Below the pieces are notes generated by a model. It was not told the origin of the DNA and ran no database searches. It was given only the letters and a program-made list of their open reading frames with translations. From the NCBI GenBank assembly GCA_963708625.1, contig CAVPSV010000002.1, positions 558,001 through 622,000 of the forward strand: DNA of 64,000 nucleotides. The letters are read 5' to 3'. The stretch is from DASXIF01 sp036498145 (GTDB taxonomy: Bacteria; Actinomycetota; Actinomycetes; Mycobacteriales; Jatrophihabitantaceae). Below are positions 38,673-48,213 of this stretch, in pieces (the first letter of the stretch is position 1; each line of letters opens with the position of its first letter). The position numbers and the translations under genes were made by a program.

Positions 38673-39821
38673 CGCCCACCCCGCGGCAGTCCGAGCAGTC
38701 GTTCGGCCACGACGTTGCGCTGAATCTCGTTGGTGCCGGCATAGATAGGGCCGGACAGTGCGAACAAGTAGCCGTCCATCCACTCGCCGCGCGAGCTCGG
38801 CCTCCGGCCCGAGCAGATCGAGCGCGGTCTCGTGCAGCGCAACGTCGAGCTGCGACCAGAACAACTTGCCGACACTCGATTCCGCGCCAAGTTCGCCACC
38901 GTCGGCAAGCCGCGTCACGGTTGCGAACGTGTGCAGTTGGTAGGCGCGCGCCCCGATCCACGCGTCCACCACCCGGTTCGCCAGGGCCGTGTCGACCGAT
39001 TGGGCGAATGACCCGTGCGTGTCCTGCCAGAGATCCAGCAGCCGGTCCGCGGCCGCGAGGAACCGGCCCGGGCTGCGCAACGACAGCCCACGCTCGTTGC
39101 TCGCGGTGCTCATCGCGACCCGCCAGCCATCGTGCACGGCGCCGAGCACGTCCGCGTCCGGGACGAACACGTCGTCGAGGAAGATCTCCGCGAAGCCGGG
39201 CTCGCCGTCCAGCTGGGAGATGCCGCGCACCGTCACCCCGGGCGCGTGCAGGTCGAACATGAAGTAGGTGAGCCCGCGATGCTTCGGCGCATCGGGGTCG
39301 GTGCGAAACAGCCCGAAGCCGCGCTCGGCGTAGGTGGCGCGGGTACTCCACGTCTTCTGCCCGGACAGCAGCCACCCGCCATCGGTGCGGCGGGCCCGGC
39401 TGCGCAAGCTGGCCAGATCGCTGCCGGCTTCGGGCTCGGACCAGGCCTGGGCCCAGATTTCGTCCGCACGCGCCATCGGCGGCAGCAGGCGCGCGAGCTG
39501 CTCGTCGGTGCCGTGGGCGAACAGCGTCGGCGCGAGCAGGAAGATGCCGTTCTGGCTGACCCGCAACGGTGCGTGCGCGGCGAAGTACTCCTCCTCGAAG
39601 ATCACCCACTCGAGCAGCGAGGCATCCCGGCCGCCGAATTCGGCCGGCCACGCGACCACGGACAACCGCGCGTCGGCGAGTCGGTGCTCCCACTCGCGGT
39701 GGGCTTCGAATCCGTCGGGGGTGTCCATCGACGGCAGGCGCGGGCTGGGCACGTGCTCGGCCAGCCACGCCCGCACCTCGTCCCGGAAGGCGAGTGTGCG
39801 CCGGTCCAGCTCAAGATCCAT
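38669..39821 (-). CDS. fadE31: Acyl-CoA dehydrogenase FadE31-like, frameshifted
   Basis: Classical ACAD subunit of about 384 residues. MDLELDRRTLAFRDEVRAWL; WPAEFGGRDASLLEWVIFEE; AQAWSEPEAGSDLASLRSRA; LSGQKTWSTRATYAERGFGL; SQLDGEPGFAEIFLDDVFVP; and after a single extra base near 38795 the C-terminal GPIYAGTNEIQRNVVAERLL with the FAD-contact TNEIQRN. ATG 39821 lies 15 bp after the hydratase stop. The opposite-strand frames here are shadows. Confidence 0.85.
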
Positions 39822-39836
39822 TCTTAGTATCCATCG

Positions 39837-40706
39837 TCACTGTCCACCGTCAGCAGCCGACTTCATCGTCCTTGCGTCCATGCCACCGAGGGAATCCGCA
39901 CCGGTCTCGGCGTTGTGCGCGTGCGCGAAGTGGTGCAGCCCGAACACCGAGTCCATGCCGTTGCGCATGCCCATCGCGTCCTCGCACTGGTTCACCGCAC
40001 GCTTGGTGAGTGCCAGCCCGAACTGTGGCATCGCGGCGATCCGCTCGGCGATCGCCATCGTCTCGTCGGTGAGCCGGTCCGACGCGACCACGCGGTTCAC
40101 CATGCCCCACTCATAGGCTCGCTGGGCGGAGAAGCGATCGCCGGTGAACAGGATCTCCTTCGCCGCCCGCGGGCCGATCACCCACGGATGGGCGAAGTAC
40201 TCCACACCGGGGATGCCCATCCGCACCACCGGGTCGCCGAAGAAGGCGTCCTCGGTGGCGACGATGAGGTCGCAGACGAACGCGAGCATCAGCCCACCGG
40301 CAATGCACGCGCCCTGCACCATCGCGATCATCGGCTTGGGGATCTCGCGCCAGCGCCGGCACATGCCGAGATAGACCTCCATCTCGCGCGCGTAGCGCAA
40401 GTCGCCGCCGTCACGCCCGACGTGGTCCCACCAGATGATCGCGGTGTTGTCGTAGTGCACGTCCACGTCGCGGCCAGGGGTGCCGATGTCGTGTCCGGCG
40501 GAGAAGTGCTTGCCCGCGCCGGCCAGCACGATCACCTTCACCTCGTCGTCGTCGACCGCGCGACCGAAGGCGGCATCCAGCGCGTAGGTCATCACCGAGT
40601 TCTGTGCGTTGCGGTACTCGGGCCGGTTCATCGTCACGATCGCGGTGGCGCCGCGCTTGTCGTAGGTGACGACGTCCGCCTCGTCGGTAAGCACCTGGTC
40701 AGCCAC
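39837..40706 (-). CDS. Enoyl-CoA hydratase/isomerase family protein
   Basis: 289-residue crotonase-fold protein. Oxyanion-hole segments GAGKHFSAGHDIGTPG (about residues 64-79) and GACIAGGLMLAFVCDLIVAT; an Asp-rich VEYFAHPWVIGPRAAKEILF region follows. The usual hydratase Glu at the position after GGLMLA is not obvious, so hydrolase or isomerase activity is possible. It is wedged between fadD3 and fadE31, overlapping fadD3 by 8 bp. In Mtb these two genes are adjacent, so this is an added gene in the KstR2 operon. Confidence 0.88.
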   Translation of the reverse strand: MADQVLTDEADVVTYDKRGATAIVTMNRPEYRNAQNSVMTYALDAAFGRAVDDDEVKVIVLAGAGKHFSAGHDIGTPGRDVDVHYDNTAIIWWDHVGRDGGDLRYAREMEVYLGMCRRWREIPKPMIAMVQGACIAGGLMLAFVCDLIVATEDAFFGDPVVRMGIPGVEYFAHPWVIGPRAAKEILFTGDRFSAQRAYEWGMVNRVVASDRLTDETMAIAERIAAMPQFGLALTKRAVNQCEDAMGMRNGMDSVFGLHHFAHAHNAETGADSLGGMDARTMKSAADGGQ

Positions 40707-42273
40707 GTGCGCTCGCCTCCTTGCCTTCCTCGTCGCGAAGCACTCGCTTCAGGGGCTTGCCGGTTGCGTTGCGCGGCACGTCCGTGCGGAATTCCACCAC
40801 GCGCGGGACCTTGAAGTTGGCCAGGCGTTCCCGCGCGAAGGCGAGCACCCCGTCTTCGGTGAGGGTCGCACCCGGGCGGGGGATGACGAAGGCCTTGCCA
40901 ACCTCACCCAGACGCGCGTCCGCGATGCCGATGACCACCGTCTCGGCCACCCCGTCCAACCGGGCCAGGGTCTGTTCGACCTCGGCCGGGTAGACGTTGA
41001 ACCCGCCGCAGATGTACATGTCCTTCAACCGGTCGGTGATGGTGAGGTAGCCGGCCTCATCGAGTGCGCCGATGTCACCGGTGTGCAGCCACCCGTCGGC
41101 GTCCACCGCCTGCCGGGTTGCGTCCGGGTCGTCCAGGTAGCCGAGCATGACATTGGGGCCGCGCAGCAGGATCTCGCCCGACTCGCCGATGCGCACCTCG
41201 AAATCAGCGGTGGCTCGACCGGAGGTGTGGGCGATGGTTTCCGGCGGGTCCTCTGGCCGGCACATGGTCGCCACGACTGCTTCGCTGAGCCCGTACGCAG
41301 TGAGCACGACCGAGAAACTCAGCTCGGACTGCATGCGCTCGACCAGCGCGACCGGGACGGTGGCTGCGCCGGTGACGGCGAACCGAAGCGAGGCCAGGTC
41401 GTACTTGGCGCGGTCGGGATGGTCGAGCATGCTCTGGTAGATCGTCGGTGGGCCGGGCAGCACGGTGATGCGTTCGGCGGCGACCAGTTCCATCGCCCGC
41501 TCGACGTCGAACACCGGTTGCGGCACGATCGCGGCGCCGGTGAGCAGGCAGGCGAGAATGCCCGCCTTGTAACCAAAGCTGTGGAAGAACGGGTTGATCA
41601 CGAGGTAGCGGTCGTCGTGACTGACCTCGCCGCAGTCGGCCCATGCGCTCGCTACGGCGAGCGCCTGCCGGTGTGCGCTCAGCACGCCCTTGCTACGGCC
41701 GGTGGTGCCGGAGGTGAACAGGATGTCGCTGACGTCGTCCGGGTCCACGGCGTCCGCGCGGGACTCGGCCTCACGTTCGTCAACACCACCGGCCCGCGCG
41801 GCGAGGTCGGCCCAGCTGAGGATGCCGTCGGGCGTGGGGGAGTCGTCCAGACCGATGCGCGCCACGGTGCGCAACCGGGGCAGGCCGTCTGGTCCGGCGG
41901 CCGCACGAAGCGCCGGGTAGCGGTCCACGCCGAGGAACGGCCCAGCCACGAACAGCACTGTGGCCCCGGTTCGTTGCAGGATCTCGGCTGCCTCGTAGCC
42001 GGTGTAGCGGGTGTTCACCGGGACGAGGGTCGCACCGGCGTAATGCGCGCCGAGCGCGGCGATTACCCAGTGATGGGTGTTCGGCGCCCAGACCGCAACC
42101 CGGTCTCCGGCGTCGACGCCATCGGCGATCAGGAACCGGGCCACGGTGCTTATCTCGGCGTGCAGCTCGGCCCAGGTGAGGCGCACCGGGCCGTCGGCGA
42201 TGGCGGGTAGATCCCCGAACTGCTCGGCGGCACGGCGGAGCGCAGCCGGCGTGGTGCTCGGCGCTCCGGTCAT
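40699..42273 (-). CDS. fadD3: FadD3: HIP-CoA ligase
   Basis: 524-residue acyl-CoA synthetase that adenylates and thioesterifies HIP, the bicyclic C/D-ring propanoate, opening the KstR2 pathway; HIP-CoA is also the KstR2 inducer in Mtb. P-loop-like TSGTTGRSKG at residues 187-196, FFHSFGYKAG, AYGLSEA, GWLHTGDIGALDEAGYL, RLKDMYICGGFNVYPAEVE and the catalytic Lys region RNATGKPLKR. Uninterrupted. ATG 42273 lies 15 bp from the KstR2 operator. First gene of fadD3-ECH-fadE31-32-33-SnoaL. Confidence 0.93.
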   Translation of the reverse strand: MTGAPSTTPAALRRAAEQFGDLPAIADGPVRLTWAELHAEISTVARFLIADGVDAGDRVAVWAPNTHHWVIAALGAHYAGATLVPVNTRYTGYEAAEILQRTGATVLFVAGPFLGVDRYPALRAAAGPDGLPRLRTVARIGLDDSPTPDGILSWADLAARAGGVDEREAESRADAVDPDDVSDILFTSGTTGRSKGVLSAHRQALAVASAWADCGEVSHDDRYLVINPFFHSFGYKAGILACLLTGAAIVPQPVFDVERAMELVAAERITVLPGPPTIYQSMLDHPDRAKYDLASLRFAVTGAATVPVALVERMQSELSFSVVLTAYGLSEAVVATMCRPEDPPETIAHTSGRATADFEVRIGESGEILLRGPNVMLGYLDDPDATRQAVDADGWLHTGDIGALDEAGYLTITDRLKDMYICGGFNVYPAEVEQTLARLDGVAETVVIGIADARLGEVGKAFVIPRPGATLTEDGVLAFARERLANFKVPRVVEFRTDVPRNATGKPLKRVLRDEEGKEASARG

Positions 42274-42287
42274 CCTGCCCCCTACAA

Positions 42288-42301
42288 AGCAAGTGCTTGG
42301 T
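42288..42301. promoter_or_regulatory. KstR2 operator 1
   Basis: AGCAAGTGCTTGGT matches the KstR2 consensus AnCAAGnnCTTGnT at every fixed base. It sits in the 44-bp gap between divergent fadD3 and fadE30, within 17 bp of both starts. Confidence 0.88.
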
Positions 42302-42317
42302 AGGGTAGCTTACGAGG

Positions 42318-43595
42318 GTGGCTCACAGCCAGGCACCCGCGCGGCCCGAGCGCGTCGAGGCGAGCAATGCCGTCCACGTCGCGGCGGCTGATCCCGCATC
42401 CGGAGCAGCAGATGCCGCGGAGGGCTTCCGCGCCGAAATCCGGTCCTGGCTGCAGGAGAATCTCACCGGCCGGTTCGCGACGTTACGCGGCCGTGGCGGC
42501 CCGGGCCGAGAGCACGAGGTGCACGCCGAGCGGCTGGAGTGGGACCGCCACCTCGCCCAGGCCGGCTGGACCTGCATCGGCTGGCCGGTCGAACACGGCG
42601 GCCGCGGCGCGAGCACGGCACAGCAGGTTATCTTCCACGAGGAGTACGCCCGCGCCAACGCGCCGTCTCGGGTGAACCATCTGGGTGAGGAGCTGCTCGG
42701 CCCGACGTTGATCGCATTCGGCACCCCAGCCCAGCAGGCCCGATTCCTGCCGAAGATCAAGGCGGTGCAGGAACTGTGGTGTCAGGGCTACTCCGAGCCC
42801 AACGCCGGCTCGGACCTGGCAGCCGTCGCCACCACTGCCCGTCTCGACGGCGACCAGTGGTCCATCACCGGCCAGAAAGTGTGGACCTCACTGGCACATC
42901 TAGCCGACTGGTGCTTCGTCGTGGCACGGACCGAACCGGGGTCGTCGCGGCATCACGGGCTGTCCTACCTGCTCGTCCCGATGAAGCAACCGGGCATCGA
43001 GGTGCGGCCGATCCAGCAGATCACCGGCACCTCGGAATTCAACGAGGTGTTCTTCGACGATGCGCGCACCGACGCGTCCCTCGTCGTCGGCGAGCCCGGC
43101 GAAGGCTGGCGCGTCGCGATGGCAACGCTCGGATTCGAACGCGGCGTCGCGACGCTCGGTCAGCAGATCGGATTCCGGCGGGAGCTGGACGGTTTGATCG
43201 AACTCGCCACGCAGAACGGGATGATCGGCGACCCGATTATCCGGGAGCGGCTGGCCCGGGCCTGGATGGGCCTGGAGGTGATGCGCGCGCACGCGCAGCG
43301 CACGCTCGCCAGCGTCGCGGCCGGGACCCCGGGCACCGAAGCGTCGGTCGCGAAGCTCCTGTGGGCGCACTGGCACCGCGACCTCGGCGAGCTTGCGATG
43401 ACGATCCGGGGTCCGCAATCGCTGGTGTACGGCGCTGAGGCCAGGAACGGCACGGACGAAGCTGATGGCCTCGACTCGTGGCAGCGGCTGTTCCTGTTCA
43501 GCCGGGCCGACACCATCTACGGCGGCTCGGACGAGGTGCAGCGCAACATCATCGCCGAGCGCACCCTCGGCCTGCCGCGCGAGGTTCGGTCATGA
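42318..43595 (+). CDS. fadE30: FadE30: HIP-CoA dehydrogenase
   Basis: 425-residue ACAD. AEIRSWLQENLTGRFATL, GWPVEHGGRGASTAQQVIFH, WCQGYSEPNAGSDLAAVATT, TGQKVWTSLAHLADWCFVVA, QQITGTSEFNEVFFDDARTD and GGSDEVQRNIIAERTLGLPR are canonical. It acts on HIP-CoA or its hydroxy form after FadD3, according to Mtb work. The N-terminal 35 residues are Ala-rich and extend beyond the family norm (Mtb about 385 aa); GTG 42318 may not be the true start, with internal starts possible. Stop overlaps ipdF by 4 bp. Confidence 0.9.
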   Translation: MAHSQAPARPERVEASNAVHVAAADPASGAADAAEGFRAEIRSWLQENLTGRFATLRGRGGPGREHEVHAERLEWDRHLAQAGWTCIGWPVEHGGRGASTAQQVIFHEEYARANAPSRVNHLGEELLGPTLIAFGTPAQQARFLPKIKAVQELWCQGYSEPNAGSDLAAVATTARLDGDQWSITGQKVWTSLAHLADWCFVVARTEPGSSRHHGLSYLLVPMKQPGIEVRPIQQITGTSEFNEVFFDDARTDASLVVGEPGEGWRVAMATLGFERGVATLGQQIGFRRELDGLIELATQNGMIGDPIIRERLARAWMGLEVMRAHAQRTLASVAAGTPGTEASVAKLLWAHWHRDLGELAMTIRGPQSLVYGAEARNGTDEADGLDSWQRLFLFSRADTIYGGSDEVQRNIIAERTLGLPREVRS

Positions 43596-44407
43596 CGGCT
43601 GCAGATGACATGACGGAGCGGGTCGACGTCGTCGTGCCGGCCTACCCGGCCGGGCACCAGCTGCTCGCCGACAAGGTTGCCGTGGTTACCGCCGCGGCGG
43701 GCAGCGGCATCGGGCAAGCGACCGCGCGGCGCTGCCTCGAAGAGGGCGCCCAGGTTGTGCTCAGCGACGCGCACGAGCGGCGTATGGGCGAGACGGTTGC
43801 CGACCTCGCCGCCGGTTACGGCGACCGGGTCGCGGCAATACCGTGCGACGTCACCGACGAGGCGCAGGTGCAGCATCTGATCGACGGTGCGATCGAACGC
43901 TTCGGTCGAATCGACGTGATGGTGAACAACGCCGGACTCGGCGGCACCGCGTCCGTCCTGGAGATGAGCGACGAGCAGTGGTCGCGCGTGCTCGACGTGA
44001 CGCTGACCGGCACGTTTCGCTGCACCCGAGCGGCAGTGCGGGCGATGGTCGCCGGCGGCGTGCGCGGCACCGTGGTGAACAACGCCTCGGTGATCGGCTG
44101 GCGGGCGCAGCAAGGCCAAGCGCACTATGCGGCCGCCAAGGCCGGGGTCATGGCGCTGACCAGGTGCACGGCGCTCGACGTCGCCGCGCACGGCATCCGG
44201 GTCAACGCGGTCGCACCGAGCCTGGCCATGCATCCCCACCTGGCGAAGGTGACCAGCGAGGAATTGCTCGGCGAACTCACCAAACGAGAGGCCTTCGGCC
44301 GATACGCCGAGCCGTGGGAGGTCGCCAACGTCATCGTGTTCCTGGCTAGCGACTACGCCTCGTACCTCACCGGCGAGGTCGTGTCCGTGAGCAGCCAACA
44401 CCCATGA
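43592..44407 (+). CDS. ipdF: IpdF: SDR of HIP degradation
   Basis: 271-residue SDR. Cofactor motif TAAAGSGIGQATARR, NNAGLGG, catalytic Ser in NNASVIGWRAQQGQ and YAAAK. The C-terminus YASYLTGEVVSVSSQHP is the signature tail of IpdF (Rv3559c), the hydroxy/keto oxidoreductase of 5-hydroxy-HIP-CoA in Mtb. Same neighbours as in Mtb (fadE30 before, kstR2 after). ATGA overlaps on both sides, so fadE30-ipdF-kstR2 are translationally coupled. Confidence 0.9.
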   Translation: MTAADDMTERVDVVVPAYPAGHQLLADKVAVVTAAAGSGIGQATARRCLEEGAQVVLSDAHERRMGETVADLAAGYGDRVAAIPCDVTDEAQVQHLIDGAIERFGRIDVMVNNAGLGGTASVLEMSDEQWSRVLDVTLTGTFRCTRAAVRAMVAGGVRGTVVNNASVIGWRAQQGQAHYAAAKAGVMALTRCTALDVAAHGIRVNAVAPSLAMHPHLAKVTSEELLGELTKREAFGRYAEPWEVANVIVFLASDYASYLTGEVVSVSSQHP

Positions 44408-45021
44408 CCGCCCGCAACGCGACCGCAGAGGGCACCGTCAGCACGGACCGGCGGGCCGAACTGCTCGCCCTTGCCGCCCACCTGTTCGCCGAGCAGGGAC
44501 TGCGCGAGACCACGGTGCGTGACATCGCGGATGCGGCCGGCATCCTCTCCGGCAGCCTTTATCACCACTTCGACTCAAAGGAGTCGATGGTCGATGAGAT
44601 CCTGCGCGGCTTCCTCGACGACTTGTTCGGCCGCTACCACGCGATCGTGGCCGAACAACTGAGCCCGCGCGCTCGACTGGAGGCCATCGTGGTGGCTTCA
44701 TTCACGGCGATCGACCAGCAGCACGACGCGGTGGCCATCTACCAGAACGAGGCACAGCGTCTGGCTGCCCAGCCGCGCTTCGCCTACATCGGCGAGCGGT
44801 GGGCCGAATTCCGCACCATGTGGCAGGACCTGTTGCGCGCAGGGATGGCCGATGGCAGCTTCCGGACCGACCTGGACGTCGACCTCACCTACCGGTTCCT
44901 GCGCGAGACGGTTTGGGTCGGCGTGCGCTGGTTCCGCCCGGGTGGTGCGGTGGACGTGCAGAGCGTCGCGCGGCAGTACCTGTCCATCGTGCTGGACGGC
45001 ATCGCGACCGGCCGCAGCTAA
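44404..45021 (+). CDS. kstR2: KstR2: TetR-family repressor of ring C/D catabolism
   Basis: 205 residues. N-terminal TetR helix-turn-helix: LFAEQGLRETTVRDIADAAG and ILSGSLYHHFDSKESMVDEI (about residues 26-65). The ligand domain shares VVIYQ/AIYQNEAQRLAAQPRF, DLDVDLTYRFLRETVWVGVR and WFRPGG with Mtb KstR2 (200 aa). Known ligand in Mtb is HIP-CoA. It lies in the operon controlled by operator 1, implying autoregulation. Uninterrupted. Confidence 0.93.
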   Translation: MTARNATAEGTVSTDRRAELLALAAHLFAEQGLRETTVRDIADAAGILSGSLYHHFDSKESMVDEILRGFLDDLFGRYHAIVAEQLSPRARLEAIVVASFTAIDQQHDAVAIYQNEAQRLAAQPRFAYIGERWAEFRTMWQDLLRAGMADGSFRTDLDVDLTYRFLRETVWVGVRWFRPGGAVDVQSVARQYLSIVLDGIATGRS

Positions 45022-45051
45022 CAAGAACATCGCAACGTCAGGGAGCAGGCA

Positions 45052-46206
45052 ATGGCAGAGGCATACATCGTCGACGCAGTGCGCACGCCGGTCGGGCGAC
45101 GCAACGGCGCACTGGCGCAGGTGCACCCGGCGGACCTCGGCGCGCAGGTGATCCGGGCCCTGTTCGAGCGCAATCCGTCCGCGGATCCGGACGCGGTCGA
45201 CGACGTGATCCTGGGTTGCACGGACACCATCGGTCCGCAGGCCGGTGACATCGCGCGTACGGCCTGGCTGGCCACCGGCTACAGCGACGAAGTACCGGGT
45301 GTGACGGTGGATCGCCAGTGCGGGTCGAGCCAGCAGTCAGTGCATTTCGCGGCCCAGGCGGTCCTCAGCGGTACTGCGGATCTGGTGGTCGCCGGTGGTG
45401 TGCAGAACATGACCCAGATCCCGATCTCGTCGGCGATGCTGCTGGGCCAGCAACTCGGCTTCGAGACGCCGTTCACCGGCTCGACGGGCTGGGCCGCGCG
45501 CTACGGCGATCAGGAGGTGTCCCAGTTCCGCGCCGCGGACATGATTGCGCAGAAGTGGGATATCAGCCGGGCCGCGATGGAGGAGTTCGCGCTGCAGAGT
45601 CACCAGCGTGCGCTGGCGGCGATCGCGGCGGGGCGGTTTGCGAACGAGATCGTGCCGGTGGGCGAGTTCGCGGTAGACGAGGGACCGCGCGCGGACACGT
45701 CGCTGGAGAAGATGGCAGGGTTGCAGCCGCTGCGCGAGGGCGGGCGGGTCACCGCGGCGCTGTCCTCGCAGATCTCTGACGCGGCGAGTGCGACCCTCGT
45801 TGCATCCGAGTCCGCGGTGCGGCGATTCGGCCTCACGCCGCGGGCACGGGTGCACCACATCTCCGTGCGCGGCGACGACCCGGTGTACATGCTCACCGCA
45901 CCGATCCGGGCGACCCGCTATGCGTTGGACCGCGCGGGCATGACCATCGACGACATCGACCTCGTCGAGATCAACGAGGCGTTCGCGTCCGTGGTGCTCG
46001 CCTGGCTTCAGGAACTCAAAGCCGACCCGGCACGCGTCAACGTCAACGGCGGTGCGATCGCGTTGGGGCATCCGATCGGCGCCACTGGCACGAAACTGCT
46101 CGCGACGCTGCTGAACGAACTCGAGCGAACCGGCGGCCGCTATGGCTTGCAGACGATGTGCGAGGGCGGCGGCCAAGCCAACGTCCTCATCATCGAGCGG
46201 CTGTAG
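45052..46206 (+). CDS. fadA6: FadA6: acetyl-CoA acetyltransferase of HIP degradation
   Basis: 384-residue thiolase. Nucleophilic Cys90 in VDRQCGSSQQSV, INEAFASV, the base motif GGAIALGHPIGATGTKL and the second Cys in QTMCEGGGQANVLIIERL. It thiolyses the acyl-CoA left after rings C and D are opened. GGGAGCAGGCA precedes ATG 45052. Thirty bp after kstR2 in the same direction; abuts the convergent gene at 46207 without a spacer. Confidence 0.92.
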   Translation: MAEAYIVDAVRTPVGRRNGALAQVHPADLGAQVIRALFERNPSADPDAVDDVILGCTDTIGPQAGDIARTAWLATGYSDEVPGVTVDRQCGSSQQSVHFAAQAVLSGTADLVVAGGVQNMTQIPISSAMLLGQQLGFETPFTGSTGWAARYGDQEVSQFRAADMIAQKWDISRAAMEEFALQSHQRALAAIAAGRFANEIVPVGEFAVDEGPRADTSLEKMAGLQPLREGGRVTAALSSQISDAASATLVASESAVRRFGLTPRARVHHISVRGDDPVYMLTAPIRATRYALDRAGMTIDDIDLVEINEAFASVVLAWLQELKADPARVNVNGGAIALGHPIGATGTKLLATLLNELERTGGRYGLQTMCEGGGQANVLIIERL

Positions 46207-46995
46207 TCAGCTCGTTGGTGCTGCGCGCTTGTCGAGGTCGAGTTTCCTTTTGCTGAGGTCCGATAGCAGTGCAAACAAGAGCTTCTGATCCGACTTGGCA
46301 TCGGGGTACAAGCGCTCCAACAGGTCCCGGGTGCGCTGATCCAGCTTCACGATGGACGAGGAGTCCAGGCGCTGGTTGCGCCGGTCCTTTGCGAGCCTGA
46401 TGATCCTGTCTTGCTCGGCTCGGTTCATCCGGCGGTAGGTCTTTTGCACGGAGCCGGGCGCGTCGCTAGCAGTGTCGAAGCGGGGGGATCCGAGGGACGG
46501 GACCTTGAGGTCGAGTTCACCGCGAGCGATCGCATGTCGAAGGGCTTTCAGCCGCTCCTCCGGCCCAGGCAGGTTGGGATAGAGCGTAACGAGGAGCCAA
46601 TAGAAGTCTTGCGCTACTCCTGAAGGGAACCCGCTCCCATTCGTCACCTCATCGAGATCGCGCCGTGCGGTGGGCTCGTGTCGATCAATGATCCCTTGCC
46701 TGATCTTGGTGGTCCGAGTCACGACCTTGGGCTCGCCGCTAGCACGGATGAGCTGGCGAACGCGGGGGCACGGGTCTTCAGCGCCGACGTCGGACGCGAC
46801 CGCGGCGAGGGCTTCGGCGAGTTGTGTGTTAGCAAGCGCAACGGACCCCCCCAACCACGCGGCGACGCGCGCTTGGGCCGCGCCCAAATCATCGTCGCGC
46901 TGCGCTAACGCCCACAGCAGCATCTTGTGCGGGAGCGGGACTCTCTCCAGGCGGGTGAGAAACTGCTGCACCTCGTCCTCGCCGGCTGGCTGCAT
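46207..46995 (-). CDS. Unknown helical protein inside the KstR2 cluster
   Basis: 262 residues from ATG 46995, preceded by AAGGAGGA (longer starts to 47115 were rejected for lack of such a site). Helix-rich throughout; basic and acidic residues alternate in RMNRAEQDRIIRLAKDRRNQ and LLFALLSDLSKRKLDLDKRA. No Cys, membrane segment or signal peptide. No family recognised. It uses more AT-ending codons than the adjacent catabolic genes and separates fadA6 from ipdC, so it may be a later insertion. Confidence 0.6.
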   Translation of the reverse strand: MQPAGEDEVQQFLTRLERVPLPHKMLLWALAQRDDDLGAAQARVAAWLGGSVALANTQLAEALAAVASDVGAEDPCPRVRQLIRASGEPKVVTRTTKIRQGIIDRHEPTARRDLDEVTNGSGFPSGVAQDFYWLLVTLYPNLPGPEERLKALRHAIARGELDLKVPSLGSPRFDTASDAPGSVQKTYRRMNRAEQDRIIRLAKDRRNQRLDSSSIVKLDQRTRDLLERLYPDAKSDQKLLFALLSDLSKRKLDLDKRAAPTS

Positions 46996-47145
46996 GCTCG
47001 TCCTCCTTCGACCAGGATGCCGGGGGCTTATCTTCGACATCCGCTCCGCCACGGGCCAACGGGCCACCGTCAGAAGGAAGACGCGACCGGCTCGGTTTGC
47101 TGACGACTTGCACACGGCAGTTCCCCTCGGGGAACGCCGACGTGG

Positions 47146-48213
47146 CTAGATCGGTGTGAGGGTGTCCGGGAGCGCTTTGATGATGCGCGCGGCGTCCTCG
47201 ACGATGCCGGTGATGAGTTCTGCACACGTCGGCAGGTCGTCGATCATGCCGACAACCTGGCCACTGGCCAGCACCCCGGCGTCCGCACGACCTTCCACCA
47301 GTCCGGCGCGCAGCAGCATCGGCGTGTTCGCCGCCATGATCATCTGCGCCCAGGTCTGTTCCTTACCGTGCTTGGTGGCAAGGCCTTCCCGAATCATCTG
47401 CGACCACGTCAGCTTGGTCAGCTTCTTGAATCGCTGCGCGTTGCGAGCCGCGAGCCACAGGCCGCGCAGCCGCGACGACTTCTCCAACCGCTCCACGAGT
47501 TCGGTGCGCAGTACCCGGTGCGGCATGCCGTCCACCCGGGTGGTGACCACGGTCGCGTCCAGACCGCGGTCAAGATAAGCCTGCTTCACCGCGTCCGGCA
47601 CGGTGCTCTCACGGGTGAGCAGGAAACGGGTGCCCATTGCCACACCGGCCGCACCGTAGGACAGCGCCGCAGCCAGTCCGCGGCCGTCGAAGAATCCGCC
47701 GGCCGCCACCACCGGGATGTCGACAGCGTCCAGCACCGAGGGCAGCAACAGTGTGGTCGCCACCCCACCGGTGTGCCCACCGCCTTCGCCGCCCTGCACC
47801 AGCACCGCGTCCGCCCCCCAGTCGGCGACCTTGCGCGCGTGCTTCGCCGCGCCGATGGACGGCAGCACAACCACATCGGCAGACTTGAGCCGGCTGATGA
47901 ACTCCTGCTTCGGCGCGAGCGCGAACGATGCGACCCGGACGCCTTCCGCGATGAGCAGGTCCACCCGACGGGAGGCATCCGCGGCGTCCGCGCGCAGGTT
48001 GACCCCGAACGGCTTTGCCGTGCGCGATTTCGTTTCGGCGATCGCCGCGGCGAGTTCGTCGTAGGTCATGGTGGCCGAGGCCAGGATGCCCAGGCCACCG
48101 GCCTCGGCGGTGCCGGCGACCAGTCGCGGTCCGGCCACCCAGCCCATGCCGGTCTGCACCACCGGATGCTGGACACCCACGAGGTCCGTGAACGCGGTGC
48201 GCAGCCTGGTCAT
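47146..48213 (-). CDS. ipdC: IpdC: flavin-dependent HIP-pathway oxidoreductase (nitronate monooxygenase-like)
   Basis: 355-residue TIM-barrel FMN protein of the 2-nitropropane dioxygenase family, same length as Rv3553. FMN motifs: VVQTGMGWVAGPRLVAGTAE, GGLGILASATM, VLVQGGEGGGHTGG, VPVVAAGGFFDGRGLAAALS and GVAMGTRFLLTRES. In Mtb IpdC acts on a hydroxylated ring C/D acyl-CoA intermediate (5-hydroxy-HIEC-CoA). ATG overlaps the ipdB stop by 4 bp. Uninterrupted. Last gene of echA20-ipdA-ipdB-ipdC. Confidence 0.9.
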   Translation of the reverse strand: MTRLRTAFTDLVGVQHPVVQTGMGWVAGPRLVAGTAEAGGLGILASATMTYDELAAAIAETKSRTAKPFGVNLRADAADASRRVDLLIAEGVRVASFALAPKQEFISRLKSADVVVLPSIGAAKHARKVADWGADAVLVQGGEGGGHTGGVATTLLLPSVLDAVDIPVVAAGGFFDGRGLAAALSYGAAGVAMGTRFLLTRESTVPDAVKQAYLDRGLDATVVTTRVDGMPHRVLRTELVERLEKSSRLRGLWLAARNAQRFKKLTKLTWSQMIREGLATKHGKEQTWAQMIMAANTPMLLRAGLVEGRADAGVLASGQVVGMIDDLPTCAELITGIVEDAARIIKALPDTLTPI

